The position numbers were made by a program, and so were the translations under genes. This document shows positions 25,019 to 33,535 of a DNA stretch of 64,000 nucleotides, one piece after another. Source of the DNA: Ignavibacteria bacterium UBA2360 (GTDB taxonomy: Bacteria; Bacteroidota; Ignavibacteria; Tepidaquicellales; OLB5). Under the pieces are notes generated by a model. The model had not been told where the DNA came from. It saw only the letters and a list, made by a program, of their open reading frames with translations, and ran no database searches. Every line of letters begins with the position of its first letter. Positions within the stretch are counted from its first letter, which is position 1. The stretch lies in contig DDTQ01000006.1 in the NCBI GenBank assembly GCA_002344125.1, positions 185,614 to 249,613 of the forward strand, read 5' to 3'.

Positions 25019-25957
25019 TTAGAGTACATCCCTCAAAAATACACCATACCTTAAGCCTTTTGTACTGACCTTTACGCTGCTGAATCCGAATTTTTTCATG
25101 AAACATTTCAATATCAGTATGCCGGGTACGACAATATCAGCTCTGCCAGTCATGTAATCGCCCATACCGTAGAGCTCTTCAATGGGCATTGGTATAAGCC
25201 TGTTTAACACGTTTTCAATTTCGGTGATAGTAATTGTTAAACCGTCAACTTTGCCTGCATCGAATTTATCGAGTCCGAGTACAATTGCACCAAGCGTAGT
25301 TACGGTACCGGCTACCCCGATCAACCCTGTGCCGGAAATATCGAAATCAATTTCTGTTAAGTGTTCATTAATGAACTTTTCGGCGTTCATTATGTCATCA
25401 AAAGCAGGGGGGTGGTTATTAAGGAATTTTTCGTTAATCCTAACAGAGCCGATATTCATACTCTTGCCGGTTATCTGCTGTGTTATGAGATCGTTAATTG
25501 TGTTAATGGAATTTGCTGAAGTTGTTATCTCCGTACTTCCGCCGCCGATATCGATGGTCGTTAATCTTGCATTGCCGCCAAGCTTATCGTACACGCCTCC
25601 GGCATAGGTCCATTTGGCTTCATCATTGCCGGAGAGAATTTCTATTTCTATTCCGGTATTCAGTCTGATAGCGTTCAGGAATTCTTCTTTGTTGTGTGAA
25701 TCTCTGATAAAACTTGTGGCAGTGGCGGTAATTTTACCGGATCCGTGGTCTTCGCTGATATCGTTATACTCCTCGAGTATATCGATAGCTTTTTGTATTG
25801 ATTCCGGCAGAATATTGCGGTTGGAATCAACTCCTTTACCAAGTCTTGGTACACGCTGGATATCAAGAATGGTTTTAATGCTGCCGGTTTGCTCATCGTA
25901 CTCCGCTATGAGCATTAGGATCGTGTTGGTGCCTATATCTATTGTTGATCTTATCAT
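25019..25957 (-). CDS. Ppx/GppA family exopolyphosphatase
   Basis: 312 aa from ATG 25957; a frame extension to 25987 is AT-poor repeat sequence and unlikely to be translated. Actin-like ATPase fold: phosphate-1 loop STIDIGTNTILMLIAE at the start, phosphate-2 LTTIDIGGGSTEI, and the LIGVAGTVTTLGAI adenosine-type motif. At 312 aa it has only the two-domain core and lacks the C-terminal HD-like domain of E. coli Ppx, as in many Ppx/GppA proteins of this group. It hydrolyses polyphosphate or pppGpp; which one cannot be told. Complements the PPK2 gene at 7459. Confidence 0.9.
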   Translation of the reverse strand: MIRSTIDIGTNTILMLIAEYDEQTGSIKTILDIQRVPRLGKGVDSNRNILPESIQKAIDILEEYNDISEDHGSGKITATATSFIRDSHNKEEFLNAIRLNTGIEIEILSGNDEAKWTYAGGVYDKLGGNARLTTIDIGGGSTEITTSANSINTINDLITQQITGKSMNIGSVRINEKFLNNHPPAFDDIMNAEKFINEHLTEIDFDISGTGLIGVAGTVTTLGAIVLGLDKFDAGKVDGLTITITEIENVLNRLIPMPIEELYGMGDYMTGRADIVVPGILILKCFMKKFGFSSVKVSTKGLRYGVFLRDVL

Positions 25958-26023
25958 TATTGTTGTATTTTCTTTGTCGGGCCGCAAGACCCGACGACAC
26001 TATATTAAAATTTAGTTTGGATG

Positions 26024-26173
26024 ATGAGATTGCTTCCGTGCCACAGGCAGGCAAGCGCTTCGCTCGCAAAGTATGTTAGATTTATGAGATTGCTTCCGTG
26101 CCACAGGCAGGCAAGCGCTTAGCTCGCAAAGACGATACAGTTTTGCGAGGAGCGCAAGCGACGCGGCAATCTC
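26024..26173. repeat. Tandem 48-bp repeat with inverted end
   Basis: Two copies, 26024-26071 and 26084-26131, differing at one base (26061 C, 26121 A), with a 60-bp period. The unit begins ATGAGATTGCTTCCGTGCC and ends GCTCGCAAAG. The block is closed by GCAATCTC (26166-26173), the inverted form of GAGATTGC at 26026-26033. A diverged copy lies on the other side of prmA at about 27100-27148. The 70-aa frame over it is a by-product of the repeat. Confidence 0.75.
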
Positions 26174-26186
26174 TTGTAAATGGATA

Positions 26187-27041
26187 TTATTGCTTGATTG
26201 CATAAAAAGCTGACCATTCAGCACGTTGTTTCAGTTCCTGCATTAAAAAATTGTGTTTGGTAAGCTCGTTAATCAGAGCATCAGTCTCTTCCTTCAATAT
26301 TCCTGTAACAAACAGCTTTCCGCCCGGTTTGAGCTTTGTGAAAATGTTAGCCAGATTCGGTATTATCACATTACTTGTAATATTTGCGGCAACAACATCA
26401 AAACCTGTTTCGGTTATATCGGCTATATCAGCCTGGTGCATAACAATGTTACCTGATACTCCGTTCAGCTCAAAATATTCAGCTGCATTTTGAACCGAGT
26501 CTTCATCAATTTCAATCGCAACGGCGTTTTCAACGCCAAGCTTTATGGCTGCAATGCTTAAGATTCCCGTTCCGCTGCCAAAATCCAGAAGATATTTATC
26601 AATTGCGGGATCAATGAACACGCTCATTTGCTCCAGTATCAGCTGGGTTGTCTCGTTGTGACCCGTACCAAATGACATTTTGGGGTCAATTTCTATGGGA
26701 ATGTTACCTTTGCTTAATTCGAGTTCCTGCTTTTTCCACGAAGGGTATATGACAAGTTTATCAAGAATATAGACAGGTTCAATTGTTTTTTCCCATTCAG
26801 TATTCCAGTCCTTATTTTCAAACATGCCTACGTTAATTTCAGAAGCAGGGATATTATCGTGTGAAGTTAACTCAGCCCTGATCTTTTCCGCAAGTACGGA
26901 ATCAGCCTCCGGCAGGTACACTTTAAGTGTACCGTTCTCTTCGAGGATCGTAGTTAAGCCATTTAGGTAAAGTCTGTTATAAATAACGTCGTAAGTGGAT
27001 TCATTAAATGCAATTTCAAGCTCTATGTATGATTTTTCCAT
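26187..27041 (-). CDS. prmA: Ribosomal protein L11 methyltransferase
   Basis: 284 aa from ATG 27041 (a TTG two codons upstream is possible). Methylates lysines and the N-terminus of ribosomal protein L11 with S-adenosylmethionine. N-terminal ~95-residue substrate-recognition domain, a linker with NTEWEKTIEPVYI, the DPKMSFGTGHNETTQL motif, SAM motif I LLDFGSGTGILSIAAIKLG, acidic AIEIDEDSVQNA, and AANITSNVI in place of the NPPY-type motif. Length matches the family. Flanked on both sides by copies of the GAGATTGC repeat. Confidence 0.93.
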   Translation of the reverse strand: MEKSYIELEIAFNESTYDVIYNRLYLNGLTTILEENGTLKVYLPEADSVLAEKIRAELTSHDNIPASEINVGMFENKDWNTEWEKTIEPVYILDKLVIYPSWKKQELELSKGNIPIEIDPKMSFGTGHNETTQLILEQMSVFIDPAIDKYLLDFGSGTGILSIAAIKLGVENAVAIEIDEDSVQNAAEYFELNGVSGNIVMHQADIADITETGFDVVAANITSNVIIPNLANIFTKLKPGGKLFVTGILKEETDALINELTKHNFLMQELKQRAEWSAFYAIKQ

Positions 27042-27099
27042 TAACAATTATTGAATTAAAGTAGAAGACTTTTTCCAAATCAACCTGCAATATATTGTT

Positions 27100-27148
27100 G
27101 AGATTGCTTCTCATTGAATCTTGCAAGCTCAATTCAATGCTCGCAAAG
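27100..27148. repeat. Diverged GAGATTGCTTC...GCTCGCAAAG repeat
   Basis: Shares the two ends of the tandem repeat at 26024-26131 (GAGATTGCTTC and GCTCGCAAAG) with ~28 unlike bases between, which contain the inverted pair ATTGAAT/ATTCAAT. Lies between prmA and folD. Confidence 0.55.
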
Positions 27149-27169
27149 GGACTGATTACTCTGAAGGTA

Positions 27170-28048
27170 CTAATTATAGATCTTCTTCAAGGCTGAGTCC
27201 AGTGTATTCTTCATAAGCATTGCAATTGTCATGGGTCCAACTCCCCCGGGAACTGGTGTTATCATAGATGCCTTCTTCGCGCAGTTTATATAATCAACAT
27301 CACCAACAACCTTATAGCCTTTTGGGGTATCGGGGTCATCAACGCGATTAATACCAACATCAATTATCACAACTCCTTTTTTCACCATTGTACCTTTTAA
27401 AAACTCCGGCTGACCGATAGCAGCAATGATAATATCAGCCTTTTTGGTAAATTCCGTGATATTTTCAGTGGCGCTATGAGTAACTGTAACTGTGCAATTT
27501 GCGCCCTTTGATTTCTGCAGCAATATGTTCGCAATGGGTTTACCAACAATGTTGCTTCTGCCTATTACAACGGCATTTTTGCCTGATGTATCTACCCTGT
27601 ATCTCTTCAGCAGCTCGTGAATTCCCGCGGGAGTGCATGGAGTAAAACATTGTTCTCCGATCATAAGCCTGCCGGCGTTCACCGGATGGAAGCCATCAAC
27701 ATCCTTTTTGTAATCAACCGCTTCAAGCACATTCATTTCATTGATATGCTTCGGCAGGGGAAGCTGAATGAGTATGCCGTGAATTTTGCTGTTATTGTTG
27801 TAAGTGCGTATATGCGCTAGAAGCTCCGCTTCGGTAATTTTTTCGGATAGCCTGTTAACAATTGATTGGTAGCCAAGCTCAGCGCACTTTTTTTCCTTCA
27901 TTTTAACATATATCTCACTGGCGGGATTATTTCCCACAAGTATCAGCGCAAGACCAGGTTTAACATTGTTGTGAAGTTTGAGTTCCTTCTTAATTTCTTC
28001 CGTTATCTGCGAGGCGATAAGTTTACCATCAATTATTTTAGCTGCCAT
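27170..28048 (-). CDS. folD: Methylenetetrahydrofolate dehydrogenase/cyclohydrolase
   Basis: 292 aa, family-typical length. Bifunctional cytoplasmic enzyme of one-carbon metabolism converting 5,10-methylene-THF to 10-formyl-THF with NADP+. Motifs: VGNNPASEIYVKMKEKKC (Tyr and Lys of the active site), ILIQLPLPKHINE, DYKKDVDGFHPVNAGRL, PCTPAGIHELL, the Rossmann VVIGRSNIVGKP, and the closing ITPVPGGVGPMTIAML. ATG at 28048, 7 bp after the S9 peptidase stop. Confidence 0.96.
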   Translation of the reverse strand: MAAKIIDGKLIASQITEEIKKELKLHNNVKPGLALILVGNNPASEIYVKMKEKKCAELGYQSIVNRLSEKITEAELLAHIRTYNNNSKIHGILIQLPLPKHINEMNVLEAVDYKKDVDGFHPVNAGRLMIGEQCFTPCTPAGIHELLKRYRVDTSGKNAVVIGRSNIVGKPIANILLQKSKGANCTVTVTHSATENITEFTKKADIIIAAIGQPEFLKGTMVKKGVVIIDVGINRVDDPDTPKGYKVVGDVDYINCAKKASMITPVPGGVGPMTIAMLMKNTLDSALKKIYN

Positions 28049-28055
28049 TTATTTC

Positions 28056-29906
28056 TTACTGCTTTAAGTGTTTATCAAGGAATGTAATTATCTTTTCCCA
28101 AACCATTATCTGGTTTGAAACCTTACTGAAGCCGTGTCCTTCATCTTCCAGAACAGAATAATCAACTTCTTTGTTCTGCGCCCTCAGCATTTCGGCTATC
28201 TGGTCAGACTCCGTCTGCGCGACTCTCGGATCATTTTTACCCTGTATAATAAGCAGGGGAGCTTTAATTCTATCAACAAAATTAATCGGTGAGCGTTCCA
28301 TGAGGAAATCCTTATCTTTTTCAACATCACCCACCAGCGCAGCAACGCCGGGTTTCCAGTGCTCAGGCACGGAATTACAGAATGTGATCAGGTTTGAAGG
28401 TCCGAAGATATCAACAGCGCATTTCCAAAGCTCAGGCGCTTTTGTAACACAGGTAAGTGTCATAAATCCGCCAAAGCTGCCGCCAACAACCGCTATCTTA
28501 TCTCTATCCGCGTAACCTGAATTTATCAGGTACTCATGCGCGCCAAGTACATCTTTAAATTCATTGCCGCCCCAATCTTTGTAGATCTTGCTCTGGAATG
28601 TTTTTCCGTAGCCTGTGCTTCCGCGGAAGTTTGGCGCAATTACGATATAACCGTTGTTGGTTAAGATCTGGAAGTATTTATTGAAGAGGGTTTTTTCCTG
28701 CCACTCGGGTCCGCCATGCGGCCAGACTATCGCGGGATTTGTACCGTCCTTTTTCATGCCTTTTGGTACATAAAGGAAGCCGTTGATCTCAAGTCCGTCA
28801 AAACTGTTATACTTAATGCTCTGCGGCACGTTGAAATCATTTTTGGGGATTCCCCCGATCATAGAAAAAGTAACCTGTTTAAATTTTTCTTTTTTGATAT
28901 CGTAAACAAAAATATCATTCGGGTTCTGCGGTGAATCATATATGATAACTATTTTTTTATCATCTTTGGTGAAATTGAAAGCCAGGCAGTTTCCTTTGGG
29001 GATCTTTATTGACTTCACTTTGCCGGTTTTAAGGTTTTTCATTTTTAGCTTTGATGTACCGCTCTCATTGATAGAGTATAACAAATGCTTTTCATCGTGG
29101 GATAATGTGAAGTTTGTAATATCCCATTTCTCAAGCTGTTCCCATCCGATTTCACCGGTTTTTATCTTATAATATGCCAGTCCTATGAATTCACGTTCAT
29201 AATCAGAAAGAAAGTAAACTGTATCCGCGTTCTTATTGAATAAGCCGGCAGTATTTTTCATTGTGCCGGTATGCTCGGTTATATTAAGGAATTTCTTCGC
29301 GGCAACATCATACAAAAAGAGATCCTGGTTTGAATTGCTGTAGAACTTCTGGTAAAGAATGTACTTTTCATTCTTGCTCCATGCAATTGCAGTATAGGGA
29401 AACGGGTCATCGCAACGGAAAATACATTCTTCTTTGCCTGTCTTGATATCAGTAACGTATGTATCGAAATATCTTTTATCGCGTTTATTTGATGAGAAAA
29501 GTATTTTTTTGCCATCTTTGCTGTTAGCGCAAAACAATGTTTGTGAGCCTCTATGATCAGGCGTCAGGCAGCGGGTTTCACCGCCTTTACCGGATACACT
29601 GAAAATCTGGTGATTTTCGTCACCCATGTGATCGGATGTGAATATTATATCACCGGATTTAGGATTATATCCTAAAGAAAATACAGCGTTCTCTTCGAGT
29701 GTGATCTGGCTTGCCCAGCCGCCATCAATCGGTATTGTCCATATATTCGGCAGTCCGTTGGTATTTGTAATATACGCAATTGTTTTGCCGTCAGGCGATA
29801 CTGAAAAATCTGTTATAGCTCTTATGGCGAAGTATTGCGCAATTCTATATTTTTTTGATACATCTACTTTGGGTTTATTCGGGGAAGTTTCTTTTGCGGA
29901 AGTCAT
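28056..29906 (-). CDS. S9-family prolyl oligopeptidase-like serine peptidase
   Basis: 616 aa. N-terminal seven-bladed propeller (residues ~10-340) with SPDGKTIAYITN and similar blade signatures, then an alpha/beta hydrolase domain: nucleophile Ser in VVGGSFGGFMTL, Asp in IQGKNDPRV and His in DEGHGFSK, plus HGGPEWQ for the oxyanion side. This is the S9C acylaminoacyl-peptidase/dipeptidyl-peptidase type. I see no signal peptide, so a cytoplasmic enzyme that trims small peptides is likely. ATG at 29906; divergent from deoC with a 136-bp intergenic region. Confidence 0.92.
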   Translation of the reverse strand: MTSAKETSPNKPKVDVSKKYRIAQYFAIRAITDFSVSPDGKTIAYITNTNGLPNIWTIPIDGGWASQITLEENAVFSLGYNPKSGDIIFTSDHMGDENHQIFSVSGKGGETRCLTPDHRGSQTLFCANSKDGKKILFSSNKRDKRYFDTYVTDIKTGKEECIFRCDDPFPYTAIAWSKNEKYILYQKFYSNSNQDLFLYDVAAKKFLNITEHTGTMKNTAGLFNKNADTVYFLSDYEREFIGLAYYKIKTGEIGWEQLEKWDITNFTLSHDEKHLLYSINESGTSKLKMKNLKTGKVKSIKIPKGNCLAFNFTKDDKKIVIIYDSPQNPNDIFVYDIKKEKFKQVTFSMIGGIPKNDFNVPQSIKYNSFDGLEINGFLYVPKGMKKDGTNPAIVWPHGGPEWQEKTLFNKYFQILTNNGYIVIAPNFRGSTGYGKTFQSKIYKDWGGNEFKDVLGAHEYLINSGYADRDKIAVVGGSFGGFMTLTCVTKAPELWKCAVDIFGPSNLITFCNSVPEHWKPGVAALVGDVEKDKDFLMERSPINFVDRIKAPLLIIQGKNDPRVAQTESDQIAEMLRAQNKEVDYSVLEDEGHGFSKVSNQIMVWEKIITFLDKHLKQ

Positions 29907-30027
29907 TAAATTTAGTATTAGATGTTTAGTAATATCAACAAAGATAATATAACATTTATAAAATTTTAATCCATAAAAATCTGAATTTTATTAACAGTTT
30001 ATCGTTTTTATTGATGAAATATATAGC

Positions 30028-30035
30028 TAAATTTG
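30028..30035 (+). promoter_or_regulatory. Possible -7 element before deoC
   Basis: TAAATTTG matches the TAnnTTTG -7 consensus described for Bacteroidetes sigma-A promoters. It ends 7 nt before the deoC ATG, so transcription would begin almost at the start codon. No good -33 element is visible at the expected distance, so support is weak. Confidence 0.3.
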
Positions 30036-30042
30036 CAAAAAT

Positions 30043-30957
30043 ATGAACATCACCACAGAAATAAACAGCCTTGAATCATTTCACCTTGCAGTTGATGAAA
30101 CGGGCGCAAAAGAAAGAGCAGCATCTATTGCGGGCAGAAGTATAAAAAAGGAAAGTAAAGTTGCCGCAATTAAAATGGCTGTTCAGATGATAGACCTCAC
30201 AACCCTTGAAGGAAAGGATTCCGAAGGCAAAGTTCACGCATTATGCCAAAAAGCAATGAGACCGCTTGAGGGAAGTAATGAAATTCCCCATGTAGCCGCT
30301 GTTTGCGTCTACCCCAATTTGGTTAAAACCGCAAAACACGCGCTGCAGGGCAGCGGTGTGCATGTTGCATCGGTAGCTACTGCATTCCCAAGCGGGCAAT
30401 CACCAATGAAGCTTAAGCTTGATGAAGTTAAAAGAGTGGTTCAGCTTGGTGCGGATGAAGTTGATATGGTGATAAGCAGGGGAGAGTTCCTTGAAGGAAA
30501 TTATAAATATCTGTATGATGAAGTTAAAGCTATCAAAGAAGCCTGCGGTGAGGCGCATTTGAAGGTTATACTGGAAACAGGCGAACTTGAAACATTTGAT
30601 AACGTACGCAAAGCGAGTATCATATCCATGCTTGCGGGGGCTGATTTTATAAAAACATCAACTGGTAAAGTTCAGCCGGCAGCTACGCTGCCTGTTACGC
30701 TTGTAATGCTTGAAGCGATCCGTGATTTTTACAATGAAACCGGAATAATTGTAGGCATGAAACCGGCGGGCGGAATAAAAACAACCAAGGATGCAATCGC
30801 TTACCTTTGTTTAGTGAAGGAAACCCTTGGCGAGAAATGGCTGACTCCAGATCTTTTCAGGATGGGCGCATCTTCACTTCTAAATGACCTGCTTATGCAG
30901 TATAAAAAGGAACAAACAGGAGTTTATCAATCAGCTGATTATTTTTCGAATGACTAA
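30043..30957 (+). CDS. deoC: Deoxyribose-phosphate aldolase
   Basis: 304 aa. Splits 2-deoxyribose-5-phosphate into glyceraldehyde-3-phosphate and acetaldehyde. Class I aldolase with Schiff-base Lys204 in GADFIKTSTGK, second lysines in GMKPAGGIKT, and GADEVDMVI for the acidic relay. The N-terminus is longer than the ~220-residue bacterial form and resembles the longer eukaryote-like subgroup. Start ATG 30043 with no visible ribosome-binding site. Overlaps the next gene by 8 bp; a complete aldehyde dehydrogenase three genes on could oxidise the acetaldehyde. Confidence 0.95.
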   Translation: MNITTEINSLESFHLAVDETGAKERAASIAGRSIKKESKVAAIKMAVQMIDLTTLEGKDSEGKVHALCQKAMRPLEGSNEIPHVAAVCVYPNLVKTAKHALQGSGVHVASVATAFPSGQSPMKLKLDEVKRVVQLGADEVDMVISRGEFLEGNYKYLYDEVKAIKEACGEAHLKVILETGELETFDNVRKASIISMLAGADFIKTSTGKVQPAATLPVTLVMLEAIRDFYNETGIIVGMKPAGGIKTTKDAIAYLCLVKETLGEKWLTPDLFRMGASSLLNDLLMQYKKEQTGVYQSADYFSND

Positions 30958-31726
30958 AAATGTGTTTATATTACTGACAGTTATTTTGATACAGTGGGCG
31001 GGAGTTGTTTACGCATTCAGTACTTCAGATACTACGATCAGTTTTAAATATCAAAATTACGATGTAAACATCAGCAGCTCTGACAAGGAATTCTTTAACG
31101 GAAGGCTGAGCGTTTCAGAAAAGGGGATGGTTCTCTTTTCTATGGATAGCAGTTTCACTGATTACGTTGAACATAAATTTATTGACCTGAATGGTGACGG
31201 TTCAAATGAAATGCTGCTCTATCTGACTGAAGGCGCATCGCCGTATGTGTTTCATAACCTGTATGTATTTGATCAGAAAAAAGGAGCCACGCCAATTTTT
31301 TTGCTGCAAAACGGGGAGGTTGATACATCAGTTGCAGGGAAGCCTTTACTTTCAGTGCATTTAAGAATGTCTCCTGCAATTTTAGGATTATGGTACAGCT
31401 GGTTTGTGGAGTATAAAGATGGTAAGCTGAGTTTTGTAAGACCTCCGGACGGAAGAAACCAGCAGTTAAAAGCTGATTTGGAAAGCATAAAACAGAATCT
31501 TGATGAACTTAATCAGAATAACCTGATTTGCGATGACTTTGCTTACAGTGTGTTTTTTGAGTATATATTTCTAACTTCAAAGATCGCGGGCAATGAAACT
31601 GAAGCTGAAAGATTTTTTGAAGAGAATTATAAATGTGAGAATAAGATTGAAGCGTTGATACGATTTAAAAAGTATGCTTCGGATAATTATTCATGGATAA
31701 AAGATGTAAGCAATTATAACTACTAA
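30950..31726 (+). CDS. Secreted protein of unknown function
   Basis: 258 aa from ATG 30950, which overlaps the deoC stop by 8 bp; the upstream TTG-type extension is inside deoC and does not fit a signal peptide. Residues 1-23 (NVFILLTVILIQWAGVVYAFS) are a Sec signal. The mature protein has an EF-hand-like DLNGDGSNEMLLYL segment, as found in FG-GAP/VCBS repeats, which may bind calcium. No other domain recognised. Envelope or secreted location inferred. Confidence 0.75.
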   Translation: MTKNVFILLTVILIQWAGVVYAFSTSDTTISFKYQNYDVNISSSDKEFFNGRLSVSEKGMVLFSMDSSFTDYVEHKFIDLNGDGSNEMLLYLTEGASPYVFHNLYVFDQKKGATPIFLLQNGEVDTSVAGKPLLSVHLRMSPAILGLWYSWFVEYKDGKLSFVRPPDGRNQQLKADLESIKQNLDELNQNNLICDDFAYSVFFEYIFLTSKIAGNETEAERFFEENYKCENKIEALIRFKKYASDNYSWIKDVSNYNY

Positions 31727-31754
31727 GATCATTAACTAACTAAACAATATTACA

Positions 31755-31958
31755 ATGCCAGAAATATCAGAATACAAAGGAAACAAACTTATTTGCCTCA
31801 ACCCGGGTTCAAAGTTCACTTTTTCATTCGGTTTGAGTAAAGCCAAAATGATCCTCGAAAATCTTGATGCTATCAAGAAATTTGTAGATACCAATGGCGA
31901 GAGCTGCGGCGATGACGCGCCCGCAGGCGGAGAAGGCTCTTCAGCAGAACCGTTTTAA
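31755..31958 (+). CDS. Small protein, 67 aa, acidic Gly/Ser tail
   Basis: ATG 31755 follows a short spacer after the secreted protein. The body (KLICLNPGSKFTFSFGLSKAKMILENLDAIKKFV) looks like a strand pair then a helix; the C-terminus is acidic and rich in Gly, Ala and Ser (DDAPAGGEGSSAEPF) with one Cys. No family recognised. Its position between deoC/secreted protein and the aldehyde dehydrogenase, in the same direction with gaps of 28 and 42 bp, and codon use like its neighbours, support a real gene. Confidence 0.6.
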   Translation: MPEISEYKGNKLICLNPGSKFTFSFGLSKAKMILENLDAIKKFVDTNGESCGDDAPAGGEGSSAEPF

Positions 31959-32000
31959 CTAAAAGCTGTGAAACATATTCCCAATTTAATTTAACTAAAA

Positions 32001-33515
32001 ATGACATTCAGGGAAAAATCCGCCGCATTGCACAGCGTAAGATCGGCCAACGGCAGCACGGGAAGCAGTTCTGCTGCTTCAAAAAAGCCGGTGTGGGAGT
32101 ACGCTCCATCACCTGAGGCGAAAGATCATATAGAAATTAAACCTCAATATGATCTTTTTATAAACGGTAAGTGGCAGAAAGCGAAGAAGTATTTTGCAAC
32201 TGTAAATCCCGCAACCGAAGAAAAAATTTCTGAAGCTGCGCTGGCATCAAAAGATGATGTAAACAGGGCTGTGTTGAGTGCTGAAAGAGCGTATAATAAG
32301 GTGTGGAGCAAAACTCCCCCTAAAGAACGTGCCAAGTACATTTTCCGTATTGCCAGAATTATGCAGGAAAAGGCCAGGGAATTTGCTGTCATAGAAACAA
32401 TGGATGGCGGCAAACCTATTAAGGAATCAAAATCAGTCGATGTTCCGCTTGCGCTTGCGCATTTTTTCTATTATGCAGGCTGGGCTGATAAACTTAAGTA
32501 CGCATTTCCTAACAGCGCGTTTTCGCCTGTTGGTGTTGTTGGCCAAATAATACCGTGGAACTTTCCGCTGCTGATGGCGGCATGGAAGATAGCGCCCGCG
32601 CTTGCCTGCGGCAATACCGTTGTTATTAAATCCGCTGAAACTACACCGCTTACCCTGTATAAACTGGCAGAAGTGATCCAGGAAGCAGGTTTGCCTGAAG
32701 GAGTTGTGAACATTATAAGCGGCGCAGGGGAAACGGGAGCCGCTATTGTAAATCATCCTAAGATCCAAAAGATCGCCTTTACGGGTTCAACCGAGGTTGG
32801 CAAACTGATAATGCGCTCAGTGGCAGGCACAGATAAAAAGCTGACGCTTGAGCTTGGCGGCAAAGCCGCGAACATTATTTTTGAAGATGCCCCAATTGAC
32901 CAGGCTGTTGAGGGTATTGTTAACGGAATTTACTTTAACCAGGGGCACGTTTGCTGCGCAGGTTCAAGATTGTTTGTACAGGAAAGCGTTAAAAACCTGG
33001 TGGTTAAAAAACTTAAGCACAGACTAAGGAGTTTAAGAGTTGGAGACCCGCTGGATAAGAACACAGATGTTGGCGCGATAAATTCCAAAATGCAGCTTAA
33101 CAAAATTACTGAACTTGTGAATTCAGGCATTGAAGAAGGATGCAGTATCTACCAGCCGGAATGCGAACTGCCAAAGAGAGGTTACTTTTTTAAACCAACA
33201 TTCTTCACTAATGTGGCGCAATCAAACCGTATCGCTCAGGAAGAGATCTTCGGACCTGTGCTTTCTGTTTTGACATTTCGAACACCCAGGGAAGCGATAG
33301 AGAAAGCAAACAATACCCAGTATGGACTTTCAGCCGGTATTTGGACTGACAAGGGTTCGAAGATATTTAAAATGGTTGGCGCTATTAAAGCGGGTGTAGT
33401 ATGGTCAAATACTTACAACAAATTCAATCCTGCATCACCTTTTGGCGGCTATAAAGAAAGCGGATTCGGCAGGGAAGGCGGTTTACAGGGATTAAAAGAA
33501 TACCTAAAGTTTTAA
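32001..33515 (+). CDS. NAD(P)+-dependent aldehyde dehydrogenase
   Basis: 504 aa. Complete ALDH: Asn185 in IIPWNFP, NAD-loop GNTVVIKSAETTPLT, FTGSTEVG, Glu284 in LELGGKAANI and catalytic Cys318 in GHVCCAGSR, ending SPFGGYKESGFGREGG. An extra Ser/Ala/Lys-rich stretch of ~30 residues precedes the family start. Likely oxidises acetaldehyde or another aldehyde, with the DeoC gene upstream suggesting a deoxyribose pathway. A second ALDH-like gene (39769) is lacking this active site. ATG 32001. Confidence 0.93.
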   Translation: MTFREKSAALHSVRSANGSTGSSSAASKKPVWEYAPSPEAKDHIEIKPQYDLFINGKWQKAKKYFATVNPATEEKISEAALASKDDVNRAVLSAERAYNKVWSKTPPKERAKYIFRIARIMQEKAREFAVIETMDGGKPIKESKSVDVPLALAHFFYYAGWADKLKYAFPNSAFSPVGVVGQIIPWNFPLLMAAWKIAPALACGNTVVIKSAETTPLTLYKLAEVIQEAGLPEGVVNIISGAGETGAAIVNHPKIQKIAFTGSTEVGKLIMRSVAGTDKKLTLELGGKAANIIFEDAPIDQAVEGIVNGIYFNQGHVCCAGSRLFVQESVKNLVVKKLKHRLRSLRVGDPLDKNTDVGAINSKMQLNKITELVNSGIEEGCSIYQPECELPKRGYFFKPTFFTNVAQSNRIAQEEIFGPVLSVLTFRTPREAIEKANNTQYGLSAGIWTDKGSKIFKMVGAIKAGVVWSNTYNKFNPASPFGGYKESGFGREGGLQGLKEYLKF

Positions 33516-33535
33516 TTTTAAATTAAATTCAGGGA

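Noticed and set aside
26024..26131. Two repeats of 48 bp considered as a CRISPR remnant
   Set aside because: Only two units, a 12-bp spacer, and no cas genes nearby; it is a tandem dispersed repeat.
26012..26224. 70-aa open frame on the - strand with internally repeated protein segments
   Set aside because: It is produced by translating the tandem 48-bp DNA repeat and overlaps the prmA end; no independent support.
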